Assembly: GCA_904420525.1 (NCBI GenBank)
Contig: CAJFVT010000131.1
Span: forward strand, 1 to 32,174
Direction: 5' to 3'
DNA: 32,174 bases
Source: an uncultured Clostridia bacterium
GTDB lineage: Bacteria > Bacillota > Clostridia > UBA1381
Positions 1 to 8,999 of this stretch are shown one piece after another. Within the stretch, counting starts at the first letter, position 1. Each line of letters begins with the position of its first letter. The notes under the pieces are model-generated. The model had not been told where the DNA came from, did not search any database, and was given only the letters and a program-made list of their open reading frames with translations. The position numbers were made by a program, and so were the translations under genes.

Positions 1-555
1 CTCTGTTGAAGCCTCTGCCGCTTCCTCGGTCGGCTCTGCAGACGCCTCTTCAACAAGTATATGCTTTGCTCTGTAGTAGTTATCTGCAAAGTATGTCTTA
101 AGCTCGTCATCTGTCGGCTCTGTTGCCTCCTCATCAAACTGATCCATCACATGCGTCTGATAAGCGCTCGCTGTGAACATAGCGTCAAGGAACTCCATGC
201 TTGAGCCGGCCTTCTTCAGATAGTCCTTATAGGCGCTGAGACCGCCGCCCTGCTGCGCATAAGACGCCTTCATCTGAACAACGCTGTCATGATCCTCCTC
301 TGTAAGCTCTATGCCCATAGCCTGACCAACAGCGCCGTATTTGAGCGTATCTTCGATCTGATCTGCAAGCATATCTCTTGCCGTCTCGAAATCATAACCG
401 TAGTTTAAATACTGCGCGGCAAGCACTGATATATCTCCCATCGTTACCGTAGTATCGCCTACCTGCATAGCTGTTTCCTTAGCCGCGGAATTGCCGCATC
501 CGCCCAGAAGCATAGCTCCCGCTGTAAGCACTGCCAACAAACCTGTCTTTTTCAT
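1..555 (-). CDS. PrsA/SurA-like peptidyl-prolyl isomerase lipoprotein (3' end cut by window edge)
   Basis: The first 185 residues are present and the rest lies outside the window. The start begins MKKTGLLAVL and has a lipobox LLGGC at about residues 16-20, so the protein should be a membrane-anchored lipoprotein on the outer face. A helical SurA_N/trigger-factor-like chaperone region follows to about residue 160. Then comes YYRAKHILVEE, the usual opening strand of a parvulin (rotamase) domain, which helps exported proteins fold. An acidic Ala/Glu/Thr/Pro-rich stretch directly follows that strand, which is unusual. The start is well supported by AAAGGAG about 11 nt upstream. The gene is downstream of mfd but has its own promoter at 651-679. 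Family assignment is good; the exact orthologue is uncertain because the catalytic domain is cut. Confidence 0.85.
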   Translation of the reverse strand, partial: MKKTGLLAVLTAGAMLLGGCGNSAAKETAMQVGDTTVTMGDISVLAAQYLNYGYDFETARDMLADQIEDTLKYGAVGQAMGIELTEEDHDSVVQMKASYAQQGGGLSAYKDYLKKAGSSMEFLDAMFTASAYQTHVMDQFDEEATEPTDDELKTYFADNYYRAKHILVEEASAEPTEEAAEASTE

Positions 556-650
556 AACTGAAATCTACTCCTTTATCCCTTGCCGGAATTCTGGTCAAGA
601 CCTGCTCAACTGATCCGTGCAAATGTTATATTATTATAAATACAAATTCT

Positions 651-679
651 ATTATACATCATTTTGATCGATTTTGCAA
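651..679 (-). promoter_or_regulatory. Sigma-A-type promoter for the PrsA-like lipoprotein gene
   Basis: Read on the minus strand: TTGCAA (674-679), 17-nt spacer, TATAAT (651-656). The -35 box and most of the spacer lie in the last codons of mfd. The predicted transcript starts near 644, about 90 nt before the foldase start codon. The foldase can therefore be expressed apart from the long upstream operon. Confidence 0.65.
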
Positions 680-3600
680 TTCATTTATTAAATTTAACAA
701 ATTATTAATAAATTCAAGCGGTTTTTTGTCTGTTTCTTTCATTCTGATCCGTATCGACGGTGTCTCCTCCGATAACAGTCTTACCCTTGACGGATATGCA
801 TTGTCAAGCCCGAACACCAAGCCCGGCGTTACTCTTCCGCCCTGGAAACGCAGTGTCACGATCCTGTTTTTCTCAGTTATCTCTATGCATCCGGCTTCTC
901 TTGCCGGTATCTTGACCGCCGCGACAGCAATTATATTGTTTACAGACGCGGGCGGTTCACCGTAGCGGTCGATAAGCTCGTCACGGATTTCAAACTCATC
1001 CTCCTCAGTCTCTATAGCCGCTATTTTTTTATACATATCTATGCGCTGATTTGCAGAAGGTATATAGCTCTCCGGGATATACGCGTTTACGCTTATATCT
1101 ATGCTCACATCCTCCTCAGCTCCGTGCCTTATACCCTTAGCCTCATCAATGCTCTCACGAAGTATCTTGCAGTACATATCGTAGCCCACGTTGTCCATGT
1201 GACCATGCTGTTCCGGGCCTAGGATATTGCCCGCGCCGCGTATCTCAAGATCACGCATCGCTATCTTGAAGCCTGATCCGAATTCGGTGAATTCTCTTAT
1301 CGCGCTCAGACGCTTCTGCGCCACAGGCGAAAGCACCTTGTCATGCTTATAGGTTAGGTACGCATACGCCAGCCTGTTGGACCGTCCGACACGCCCGCGC
1401 AGCTGATACAGCTGCGCAAGCCCCATCCTGTCGGCATTCTCTATTATTATCGTATTCGCATTCGGTATATCAAGCCCCGTCTCTATGATCGTTGTACAGA
1501 CAAGCACCTGAGTCGTGCCGTTGACCATATCGTACATTATATCCTCAAGCTCCGATTCATTCATCTTGCCGTGACCTACCGCAACGTTTATATCAGGAAA
1601 ATTTTCCTTGATCCACGCCGCCTTTCTGTAAATGCCTGTGACACGGTTATGCAGATAAAACACCTGTCCGCCGCGGGCAAGCTCATTCCTTATAGCATCA
1701 AGGATAACAACCGGATTTTCCTCCAGCACATACGTCTGGACCGGATAACGGTTCATAGGCGGCTCGGTCAATACGCTCATATCCCTCACGGTCGTCATCG
1801 CCATGTGCAATGTTCTCGGTATCGGGGTCGCGGTCATAGTCAAAACATCCACATTCGTTTTCAGCTCCTTTAGCCGCTCCTTATGCGCCACTCCGAACCG
1901 CTGCTCCTCATCTACGATGAGCAGTCCCAGATCCTTGAATTTAACATCCTGAGACAGCAGCCGATGGGTGCCGATTATGATATCTATCCTTCCGTCATTA
2001 AGCTTTTTTAATATCTCCTTCTGTTCCTTGGCGGTTCTGAACCTTGAGAGCATTTCCACGTTAACAGGAAAGTCTGCCATACGGCTTACGAATGTTTCAT
2101 AATGCTGCATAGCAAGTATCGTTGTAGGGCACAAATATGCCACCTGCTTTGAATCGCAGACCGCCTTGAACGCGGCACGCAGCGCCACCTCTGTCTTTCC
2201 GAAGCCGACGTCGCCGCAAAGCAGTCTGTCCATAGGTCTGGATCTTTCCATATCCTCCTTGACCTCCTCGATAGACCTGAGCTGATCTGCCGTCTCATTA
2301 TACTCAAACGTATCCTCAAAGTCACGCTGCCACGGGGTGTCCTCCGAAAACGCATAGCCTGCCGTGTTCTCACGCTCAGCATACAGCTTTATCAGCTCTT
2401 TTGCAAGCTCATCGGTGGACTCCTTTACTCTGCGCTTCGTCCTGCTCCATTCACGCCCTCCGAGCCGGCTCAGCTTTACCGCCTTATCCTCAGACGAGCC
2501 GCCGTATTTATATAAAAGGTTTAGCTGGTCGACCGGGACATACAGCATATCTGTTCCCTGATATCTGATCTTCAGATAATCCTTCGATATCCCGCCTACC
2601 GTTATCTTCTGTGTACCGATATACTCGCCTATACCGTGTGATACGTGAACAACATAATCTCCGGGACTTATATCATTATACGATTTTATCCTGTCTGCAT
2701 TCTCAGCCTTGCGTCTCTCACGCGACCTGCGTGATTCGAATATCTCGCGCTCCGATACGAGAGCAAATTTTATTTCCGGATATTCAAAGCCGTTCGACTG
2801 GCTGCCGCGGATTATAACTGTTTCTCCTCGCTCAAAGCTGCCGTCCTTCGATATCCTCGCCCTGATGCCGCGTTCGTTGAACACCCCGTTAAGATTTTCA
2901 GCGCGGCCGCTCGTAGCCGCGAGCACTACAACAGTATAGCCATCCTTCTGCCATTTGGTCAGATCCTCAAAGAGATATTCCAGCTTACCATGGAACGACA
3001 CTGTTGTTTTTGTTAAAAAGGTCTCAAGATGTCTAAATTTGAAATCGTTTTTTGTATGCGACAGTATCTCAAGCGCTATCAGCCTCATTCCTGAAAGACT
3101 CGATATTATCTCGGCACTGTCCTTGTAATATTCAGTTTTTACATCGCTCAAAATATTCTTCAGCTTAAGCTCCGATACCGCCTCGCCACGCTCCCACAGG
3201 AATGTTTTCATTCTTTCCGAAATACGCTTGGGATCTATCACAAAGGCTGTATCCTCCTTGCCGAAATAGTCCAGCAGAGAGGGTATCCTCCCATATATGA
3301 GCGAGATATATTTATCTATCGCCGGGAAGCGCCGCTGCTCCTTAAGCGCTTCGATATCAGCGTTTAGATTTTGTATATATTCGCTTTGATCCTCTCTTTT
3401 CCGCTGCGCGTTTTTTACGCGCCTCTCAAGCTCAAGTATGATCTCTGCCCGGCGCTCCTCCGTGAAAAGCGCCTCTGTGACAGGTATGATACGAACGCTG
3501 TCCGTATTCTCTACCGTCCTCTGTGAGTACGGATCAAACGTTCTTATCGAATCTATCTCATCATCCCAGAACTCTATACGGTGAGGCATTTCGCTGTTCG

Positions 3601-4150
3601 GAGTGAACACGTCTATTATTCCCCCCCGCACAGCAAACTGTCCGGGACCCTCTATCATATCCTCGCGCTTATAGCCCATCTCGATAAGCTCCGAGACCAG
3701 AGACTCCGGATCATGCACATCACCGGGTCTGAGACTTACGATGCTGCGGCAAAATCTCGCTTTGTCCGCAGTATACGTCATGAGCGCATCTACCGACGCA
3801 ACAACGATAGCTCCCTTTCGTTCTGTAATTGCATCCAGCACGGAAAGGCGTGCATTTTCATTTGCACGCCCCATGGTTTCTATATTATAAAACACATATT
3901 CCTTTGAAGGGAACATAACGACATCGTCCGTATACAAACTAAGATCACCGGCCGCCGCACGCGCCTCCATATCAGAATACGTTACTACAAGCGTATTCCC
4001 TCCCGCCGCAGAAGCGACTGAGGCTATCAGCTGCGGCTGTGCCGGACTGACGATACCGGCCGCCGACATGGGGGTCTTGTCAAGATTTTTTATTATCCCT
4101 TCATACGGACGGTAGCCCTTGAGAAAATTTTTCAGTTCCAATTTACCCAT
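659..4150 (-). CDS. mfd: Transcription-repair coupling factor Mfd
   Basis: A DNA translocase that removes stalled RNA polymerase at lesions and recruits UvrA for nucleotide excision repair. The length of 1163 residues is normal for the family. Visible in order are a UvrB-like N-terminal region (about 1-330), the CarD-like polymerase-interaction domain opening YVVHVSHGIGEY (about 497-508), Walker A GDVGFGKT (about 645), the Walker B-type box DEEQRFG (about 742), TATPIPRT (motif III), GRVGRS (motif VI, about 915) and the C-terminal TRCF domain. The gene lies 29 nt downstream of pth, as in the Bacillus pth-fin-mfd neighbourhood but without fin. The GGAAAGGA sequence directly abuts the ATG. A TTG three codons in has better spacing (9 nt), so the true start could be 4141. 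Function is secure; the start is slightly uncertain. Confidence 0.97.
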   Translation of the reverse strand: MGKLELKNFLKGYRPYEGIIKNLDKTPMSAAGIVSPAQPQLIASVASAAGGNTLVVTYSDMEARAAAGDLSLYTDDVVMFPSKEYVFYNIETMGRANENARLSVLDAITERKGAIVVASVDALMTYTADKARFCRSIVSLRPGDVHDPESLVSELIEMGYKREDMIEGPGQFAVRGGIIDVFTPNSEMPHRIEFWDDEIDSIRTFDPYSQRTVENTDSVRIIPVTEALFTEERRAEIILELERRVKNAQRKREDQSEYIQNLNADIEALKEQRRFPAIDKYISLIYGRIPSLLDYFGKEDTAFVIDPKRISERMKTFLWERGEAVSELKLKNILSDVKTEYYKDSAEIISSLSGMRLIALEILSHTKNDFKFRHLETFLTKTTVSFHGKLEYLFEDLTKWQKDGYTVVVLAATSGRAENLNGVFNERGIRARISKDGSFERGETVIIRGSQSNGFEYPEIKFALVSEREIFESRRSRERRKAENADRIKSYNDISPGDYVVHVSHGIGEYIGTQKITVGGISKDYLKIRYQGTDMLYVPVDQLNLLYKYGGSSEDKAVKLSRLGGREWSRTKRRVKESTDELAKELIKLYAERENTAGYAFSEDTPWQRDFEDTFEYNETADQLRSIEEVKEDMERSRPMDRLLCGDVGFGKTEVALRAAFKAVCDSKQVAYLCPTTILAMQHYETFVSRMADFPVNVEMLSRFRTAKEQKEILKKLNDGRIDIIIGTHRLLSQDVKFKDLGLLIVDEEQRFGVAHKERLKELKTNVDVLTMTATPIPRTLHMAMTTVRDMSVLTEPPMNRYPVQTYVLEENPVVILDAIRNELARGGQVFYLHNRVTGIYRKAAWIKENFPDINVAVGHGKMNESELEDIMYDMVNGTTQVLVCTTIIETGLDIPNANTIIIENADRMGLAQLYQLRGRVGRSNRLAYAYLTYKHDKVLSPVAQKRLSAIREFTEFGSGFKIAMRDLEIRGAGNILGPEQHGHMDNVGYDMYCKILRESIDEAKGIRHGAEEDVSIDISVNAYIPESYIPSANQRIDMYKKIAAIETEEDEFEIRDELIDRYGEPPASVNNIIAVAAVKIPAREAGCIEITEKNRIVTLRFQGGRVTPGLVFGLDNAYPSRVRLLSEETPSIRIRMKETDKKPLEFINNLLNLINELQNRSK

Positions 4151-4179
4151 TCCTTTCCGCCGTTAAGGCGCGGTCCGTA

Positions 4180-4740
4180 TCAGTTGAACTTATTCATAGC
4201 CGACTGTGTTCCGTTCTCAATTATTTCACATACCGCCTTGTACGATCTTATTATCGAATTTTCCAGGATCGGTATCTCCTCCTTTGAAAATCTGCCCAGA
4301 ACATAGTCAGCAAGATCGTAGTCCTCATGCTCCGGCTGACCGACTCCTATCCTGACACGGGCGAACGCATCTGAATTCAGCCGGTAGATTATCGATTTCA
4401 AGCCGTTATGACCGCCCGCGCTGCCCTTTGCTCTTATCCTTATTTTACCTGCCGCAAGCGCTATATCATCGCTTATTATTACTATATTCTCAGTTGGTAT
4501 TTTATAGAATGACGCAAACTCCGCAATGCTGTCGCCGCTCAAATTCATATATGTCTGCGGCTTTGCCAGAAACACCTTTTCTCCCGCTATTTCACACTCG
4601 CCATACAGCGCCTTGAATTTGAGCTTTTTGATCTTGACACCCAGCTCATCAGCGATATAGTCTATCGTATGAAAACCTATATTATGCCGCGTCATTTCAT
4701 ATTGACTGCCCGGATTACCCAGACCTGCTACAAGATACAT
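4180..4740 (-). CDS. pth: Peptidyl-tRNA hydrolase
   Basis: Cleaves the ester bond of peptidyl-tRNAs released by ribosome drop-off, recycling tRNA in the cytoplasm. At 186 residues it is the normal size for bacterial Pth. Family signatures are clear: GLGNPG near the N-terminus (Asn of the active site), TRHNIGF with the catalytic His at about residue 20, KPQTYMNLSG at about 60-70, a DD pair at about 91-92 (catalytic Asp), and SAGGHNGLKS with the conserved Asn at about 114. The usual DDLDLP box reads DDIALA here, a mild divergence. The start has GGAGG 8 nt upstream. The 81-nt gap after glmU holds a short CCTCC/GGAGG inverted pair that might pair with this ribosome binding site. Cotranscription with glmU and mfd is likely. 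Confidence 0.96.
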   Translation of the reverse strand: MYLVAGLGNPGSQYEMTRHNIGFHTIDYIADELGVKIKKLKFKALYGECEIAGEKVFLAKPQTYMNLSGDSIAEFASFYKIPTENIVIISDDIALAAGKIRIRAKGSAGGHNGLKSIIYRLNSDAFARVRIGVGQPEHEDYDLADYVLGRFSKEEIPILENSIIRSYKAVCEIIENGTQSAMNKFN

Positions 4741-4821
4741 CTTAATGTCCTCCCCGCGAACAAAGGAGGGGTGTTACGTTCTGCGCTAAAAACGACAGTC
4801 TCTCCCTCCCATGTCCTGTTT

Positions 4822-6186
4822 TCAGGCATTATACTTATTGCCCTTCCAATCGTTTTTATTTACCTGTCTCGCTCTTGCTATCGCAAGGTTTTTATCCGGA
4901 ATGTCATCGGTTATCGTGGAGCCCGCCGCTATGTACGCGCCGTCTCCTACATTTACGGGCGATACCAGATTTGTATTGCAGCCGACAAATACATTGTCGC
5001 CTATCACCGAACGGAATTTATCCTTTCCGTCATAATTGCAGGTAACAGTCCCGCAGCCGAAATTTACGTTTCTGCCTATATCAGCATCTCCGAGATATGT
5101 CAGATGTGAGATCTTTGTGCCGTCATCTATCCTTACATTCTTGATCTCCACAAAATCTCCTATCTTCACATTCCTGCCTACCGCGCATCCGGGACGCACA
5201 TATGCAAACGGACCCACACTCGTTCCCTCGCCTATCTCGCTTCCCAGTATAACAGAATTTAACACAGAAACATTATCGCCTATTACCGAATCCTCAATAC
5301 GGCAGCCCATCTCAACAGTGCAGCCGCTGCCTATCTTCGTGTTACCCGCAAGCGTCACGTTTGAAGCTATGACAGTATCGGTCCCGATCTCTACCTCCGC
5401 GCCTATAAAAACGCTTGACGGATTTATTATCGTTACGCCGCTGAGCATATGCCTTTCATTTATGCGCTTCTGCATGATAGCCTCAGCCTCGCTGAGCTGT
5501 ACACGGTTATTTATACCGCGTATCTCATCATTGTCCTCAATAGCATAGCCGCCTATCCTTTTTCCCTCGCCGCGGAGGATCTCAAGCGTATCTGTAAGAT
5601 AATATTCACCCTGCGCATTGTTCGGAGCAAGCTTTTCAAGCGCACCCGCGAGAGCGTCACTGTCGAACACATACATTCCCGAATTGATCTCCCGTATCTT
5701 CTTTTCCTCCTCGCTCGCATCCTTCTGCTCAACTATACGGAGGACCTCGCCCTCGCTGCCGCGTACTATCCTGCCGTAGCCTGAAGCATCCTCAAGCTCG
5801 GCAGTTATAACTGTAGCGCTGTTTCCGAGAGCCGTATGATATTCGACCGCCTTCTTTATCGTTTCCGCCTTTATCAGAGGTATATCGCCGTTAAGCACCA
5901 CAATACAGCCATTTGCAGATCTTATATATTCGCCTGCCTGCATAACTGCGTGCCCTGTTCCGAGCTGTTCAGCCTGTACAGCGATCCTTGCACTGTCTTC
6001 TATCAATGGTCTTACCATATCAGCCTTATGCCCGATCACTGCTACCGCCTCATCGGCGCCCGCTTCAAGCGATGCGTCTATGACCCATCTGACAAGCTCC
6101 TTTCCGCATACCTTATGGATCACCTTCGGCATTTCCGACTTCATTCTAGTTCCCATGCCTGCCGCTAATATAATACTTGTAAACAT
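4822..6186 (-). CDS. glmU: Bifunctional GlcNAc-1-P uridyltransferase / GlcN-1-P acetyltransferase
   Basis: Makes UDP-N-acetylglucosamine, the precursor for peptidoglycan and wall polymers, from glucosamine-1-phosphate, acetyl-CoA and UTP. At 454 residues it has the full two-domain length. The N-terminal Rossmann pyrophosphorylase domain carries LAAGMGTRM then PKVIHK (residues 7-25) and LNGDIPL near residue 98. The C-terminal half is a left-handed beta helix of hexapeptide repeats, with the acetyltransferase residues in HLTYLGDADIG (about 358) and NYDGKDKF (about 380). The start has AAAGGA 11 nt upstream. The stop of ribF lies 1 nt before the start codon, so translational coupling to ribF is likely. 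The pairing with pth and mfd downstream matches the gcaD region of Bacillus. Confidence 0.96.
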   Translation of the reverse strand: MFTSIILAAGMGTRMKSEMPKVIHKVCGKELVRWVIDASLEAGADEAVAVIGHKADMVRPLIEDSARIAVQAEQLGTGHAVMQAGEYIRSANGCIVVLNGDIPLIKAETIKKAVEYHTALGNSATVITAELEDASGYGRIVRGSEGEVLRIVEQKDASEEEKKIREINSGMYVFDSDALAGALEKLAPNNAQGEYYLTDTLEILRGEGKRIGGYAIEDNDEIRGINNRVQLSEAEAIMQKRINERHMLSGVTIINPSSVFIGAEVEIGTDTVIASNVTLAGNTKIGSGCTVEMGCRIEDSVIGDNVSVLNSVILGSEIGEGTSVGPFAYVRPGCAVGRNVKIGDFVEIKNVRIDDGTKISHLTYLGDADIGRNVNFGCGTVTCNYDGKDKFRSVIGDNVFVGCNTNLVSPVNVGDGAYIAAGSTITDDIPDKNLAIARARQVNKNDWKGNKYNA

Positions 6187-6187
6187 A

Positions 6188-7099
6188 TCAGATCAATTCC
6201 TTTCCCGCACGATCAATGTCGGCTTTTATTTGTTTTATAAGCATTTCTACACTGTCGAATTTTATATCATCACGTAGTCTTATCATAAACTCCGCGCTTA
6301 TCTCCTCGCCATAGATATCTCTGTCAAAATCAAGTATATGGCTTTCCACCGTTATCCTATCCGCACCAAAGGTCGGATTGCTTCCAACATTTATCACACT
6401 TTTATATTTTATGCCGCGAACGTATGTATATCCCGCATACACCCCGTTTTTGGGTATCGCCGTATCGGGCTCATAGGATATATTCGCAGTCGGTATCCCC
6501 ATTTTCCTGCCGTTCTGAAGCCCCCTCTCAACGATCCCCTCCAGACATACCGGTCTGCCAAGGAGCGCTGCCGCTTTTTTTACGTTGCCTTCAGCTATGA
6601 GCGAGCGTATCAGCGTGCTTTTTACCGCGCTTCCGTCCATATCTATCTCATCTGTTACTACGGTCTCAAAGCCATAGCTGTTTCCCAGAGCTTTGAGCAA
6701 TTCAACATCACCTGCCGCCTTATATCCGAAACGGTAATCGTAGCCTACGCATACGGCCGCGGGGTGCAGCACCTCTGTCAGATGCTTCACAAACTCCTCA
6801 GGCTCAAGACGCATGAAAGCCTCGTCAAAATCACGTATATATACGAAATCCATGCCTGCCCTTTCCAGCAGCTCCAGCTTTTGCTTTTCAGTAGTCAGTA
6901 TTTTAAGCTCTGCTCCTGATACAAGACGCCTGGAATGCTCTGAAAAAAGCAGTACACCGCATTTGCAGCCATGCTCCCTCGCATAGCTTCGGCAGCGTGC
7001 GATTATCGTCATATGCGCGGTGTGAAGACCGTCAAAATTCCCCAAGGCCACAGCTGTTTTACTGTACGGCACCTTCCCGGTCTGCCGGATAACCTCCAT
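6188..7099 (-). CDS. ribF: Bifunctional riboflavin kinase / FAD synthetase
   Basis: Converts riboflavin to FMN and then FAD. The N-terminal nucleotidyltransferase domain shows GNFDGLHTAH (the family GxFDGxHxGH motif with Ala for the last Gly) and an STLIR box near residue 160. The C-terminal flavokinase domain shows GIPTANI (about 200), INVGSNPTFG (about 240) and a VESHILDF segment with the catalytic Glu. I start it at the ATG at 7099, which has AAGGGGAG 8 nt upstream, giving 303 residues. A longer reading from a TTG at 7120 has no ribosome binding site. The 44-nt gap after truB and the 1-nt gap before glmU place it mid-operon. No FMN riboswitch is visible, as expected for a salvage/kinase gene inside an operon. 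Confidence 0.95.
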   Translation of the reverse strand: MEVIRQTGKVPYSKTAVALGNFDGLHTAHMTIIARCRSYAREHGCKCGVLLFSEHSRRLVSGAELKILTTEKQKLELLERAGMDFVYIRDFDEAFMRLEPEEFVKHLTEVLHPAAVCVGYDYRFGYKAAGDVELLKALGNSYGFETVVTDEIDMDGSAVKSTLIRSLIAEGNVKKAAALLGRPVCLEGIVERGLQNGRKMGIPTANISYEPDTAIPKNGVYAGYTYVRGIKYKSVINVGSNPTFGADRITVESHILDFDRDIYGEEISAEFMIRLRDDIKFDSVEMLIKQIKADIDRAGKELI

Positions 7100-7143
7100 C
7101 TCTAACTCTCCCCTTATCAAAAAATTTATAAAGGCTCAAAAAA

Positions 7144-8004
7144 TCACCAGAATGACTTAACAAGCACGAGCCGCATATCCTCTATCCTTGAAACACAGAG
7201 AAATCTCCCGTTGCTGCCGTAAAGCCTGTAGCTTCGTCCCTCTTCTCCTCCGCGCCACGTCATCCTCACTCCGTTTACTATACTGCGCTCCTGCTTCTCA
7301 TTGAGACGTATCTCTCCCAGCTCTGAAAACAGCCTGTCGGTAGGGATCACAGCCTTATTAGGATCATCCATAGTCTCAAGCTCCTCCGGTGTATACGCTT
7401 CGCTTATCCGAAACCCAGCAGTCCCGGTCCTGCACAGCTCGGTCATCACGGCTCCGCAGCCCAGCGCGCTGCCGATATCATCGCACAGCGCGCGTATATA
7501 AGTCCCCTTTGAGCAGCGTACATCTATCGTCACATACGGAAGCGATATATCCAATATATCTACGGAATATATCTTGACATGTCTCCTGTCACGATCGATC
7601 TCTATACCGTTCCTTGCAAGCTCATACAGTCTTTTGCCGTTCTTTTTTATCGCACTGTACATAGGCGGAAGCTGATCGTATTCGCCTACAAACTCTGCAA
7701 CAGTTTTTATTATATCAGCCTCAGAAGCATCGACCTCGCTTGTTTCGGTTATCGTACCATCGATATCAAGTGTGTCGCTCCGCTTTCCAAGCTCCATAAC
7801 CGCTCTGTATCGCTTATCCGACTCCGTCAGCATATCTGCCGCCTTCGTTGCGCTGCCTATGCATACCGGCAAAACTCCTGTTGCCATCGGATCAAGCGTG
7901 CCGGTATGACCGACACGCCTTGTTCCGAATATCTTACGCATCCGAGAGACCACATCATGCGATGTCATCCCTTTCGGCTTATTCACAATAACGACTCCGC
8001 TCAT
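7144..8004 (-). CDS. truB: tRNA pseudouridine(55) synthase
   Basis: Isomerises U55 in the T-loop of tRNAs. It has 286 residues. The hallmark catalytic motif GHTGTLDPMATGVLPV occurs at about residues 33-48, with the nucleophilic Asp. KGMTSHDVV near the N-terminus, PPMYSAIKKNGKRLYELAR (about 112-130) and the KGTYIRALCDD box (about 165) are also typical. A short C-terminal PUA-like tail ends in SFW. The start codon overlaps the nrnA stop as ATGA, with GGGGAG 8 nt upstream, indicating translational coupling. The order rbfA-nrnA-truB-ribF is the common Firmicutes arrangement. Confidence 0.96.
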   Translation of the reverse strand: MSGVVIVNKPKGMTSHDVVSRMRKIFGTRRVGHTGTLDPMATGVLPVCIGSATKAADMLTESDKRYRAVMELGKRSDTLDIDGTITETSEVDASEADIIKTVAEFVGEYDQLPPMYSAIKKNGKRLYELARNGIEIDRDRRHVKIYSVDILDISLPYVTIDVRCSKGTYIRALCDDIGSALGCGAVMTELCRTGTAGFRISEAYTPEELETMDDPNKAVIPTDRLFSELGEIRLNEKQERSIVNGVRMTWRGGEEGRSYRLYGSNGRFLCVSRIEDMRLVLVKSFW

Positions 8005-8948
8005 TTCAAAAGCTCCCCGCAGGCCCTTACCACCAATTCCTCGGCCTCAGCCATATCCGCTGCGCCGACCGTGCATCCGGCTGCCTTTGTATGTCCGCCG
8101 CCGCCGAACTGCTGCGCAGCAGCCGCAACGTCCGCCGTGCCGTTCGACCGCAGACTTACCCGTATTTTTCCGTTCACATCCTTTATCGATGCGGCTATTT
8201 CCGTTCCGCAGATACGCCTTGGTATATTAACTATATCCGGAACATCCTCCATATCCAGTCCGTATTTTTCAGCCATAGCAGAGCTTACGGACACTACCCT
8301 TAGCCTTCCGCCGAAATAAGAGCGTATTTTCCCGGTGAGCTCCGCCTTCAGAAGCTCGGTCTCAAGAGGCACACTGTCAAACAGAAGCCGCGCCGTCTCG
8401 GCATGATCGATACCCGTTTCCATAAGAAGCGCGGCCTTTCGCATGGTTTCCGGAGACGTATTCGAATAGGCAAAGCAGCCGGTATCTGAGCATATCGCAG
8501 TATAAAGATACCTTGCTGCCTCTTTTCCTATCGCTATCCCCATCCTTTGGTAAAGCTCTGTCAGTATCTCTCCTGTAGCGGATGCCTTAGCATCAACATA
8601 GTTCGCATCACCGAAAAAAGTATTGGTTTTATGGTGGTCAATATTTATGACCTGCTTTGCCTTTTCCGCCAGTGCTGCACGGCTGCCCAGTCTTTCCATA
8701 TCTCCGCAGTCGAGTGCGATACAGGTATCGAAAGTTTCCTCTTTGCCGCTGTATACTTCAACTCCTTCCGATATAAAGCCCAGTCTCTGCTCAACCGCCT
8801 CCTCCGCATATATCACTGAGCTTTTACCAAGAGTCTTAAGCAGCTCAGACATAGCCTTGCAGGAGCCGATGGCATCTCCGTCGGAATGCACATGCGGCAG
8901 GATGACAACAGATCCCGCCTCCCGTATCAGTTTTATAACTTTGTCCAT
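8001..8948 (-). CDS. nrnA: DHH/DHHA1 phosphoesterase, NrnA-type nanoRNase / pAp phosphatase
   Basis: NrnA degrades very short oligoribonucleotides and, in many species, dephosphorylates 3'-phosphoadenosine 5'-phosphate. The protein is 315 residues. The DHH domain shows PHVHSDGDAIGS (about 19-30), ALDCGDMERLG (about 78), IDHHKTNTFFGDANYVD (about 101-117) and DTGCFAYSNTS (about 155-165), which supply the Mn-binding Asp and His residues. The DHHA1 domain ends with the RNA-binding FGGGGHTKAAGC (about 283-294). Related bifunctional enzymes also hydrolyse cyclic dinucleotide products, so the exact substrate is open. The ribosome binding site is weak (GGTTGGTG). A perfect hairpin lies between rbfA and this start, so expression may be tuned separately from its neighbours. 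The stop overlaps truB. Confidence 0.9.
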   Translation of the reverse strand: MDKVIKLIREAGSVVILPHVHSDGDAIGSCKAMSELLKTLGKSSVIYAEEAVEQRLGFISEGVEVYSGKEETFDTCIALDCGDMERLGSRAALAEKAKQVINIDHHKTNTFFGDANYVDAKASATGEILTELYQRMGIAIGKEAARYLYTAICSDTGCFAYSNTSPETMRKAALLMETGIDHAETARLLFDSVPLETELLKAELTGKIRSYFGGRLRVVSVSSAMAEKYGLDMEDVPDIVNIPRRICGTEIAASIKDVNGKIRVSLRSNGTADVAAAAQQFGGGGHTKAAGCTVGAADMAEAEELVVRACGELLK

Positions 8949-8967
8949 ATTTTTTCACCAACCCAAG

Positions 8968-8995
8968 AAGGGGCTGTATATTATATCAGCCCCTT
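8968..8995 (-). promoter_or_regulatory. Intercistronic hairpin between rbfA and nrnA
   Basis: Perfect 9-bp inverted repeat: AAGGGGCTG at 8968-8976 and CAGCCCCTT at 8987-8995, with a 10-nt AT-only loop. It begins a few bases after the rbfA stop. No uridine run follows it in the direction of transcription, so it is not a standard intrinsic terminator. It may protect the upstream 3' end, mark a processing site or attenuate nrnA. Confidence 0.55.
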
Positions 8996-8999
8996 TACT

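Noticed and set aside
4741-4821. CCTCC/GGAGG inverted pair that might hide the pth ribosome binding site
   Set aside because: Only 5 bp with an 11-nt loop; such pairs are expected by chance near any GGAGG.
7100-7120. Upstream TTG start for ribF
   Set aside because: No ribosome binding site, whereas the ATG at 7099 has AAGGGGAG at good spacing.
7579-8319. A 246-codon plus-strand open frame across the truB/nrnA junction
   Set aside because: Antisense shadow of two clear genes; composition is not protein-like.
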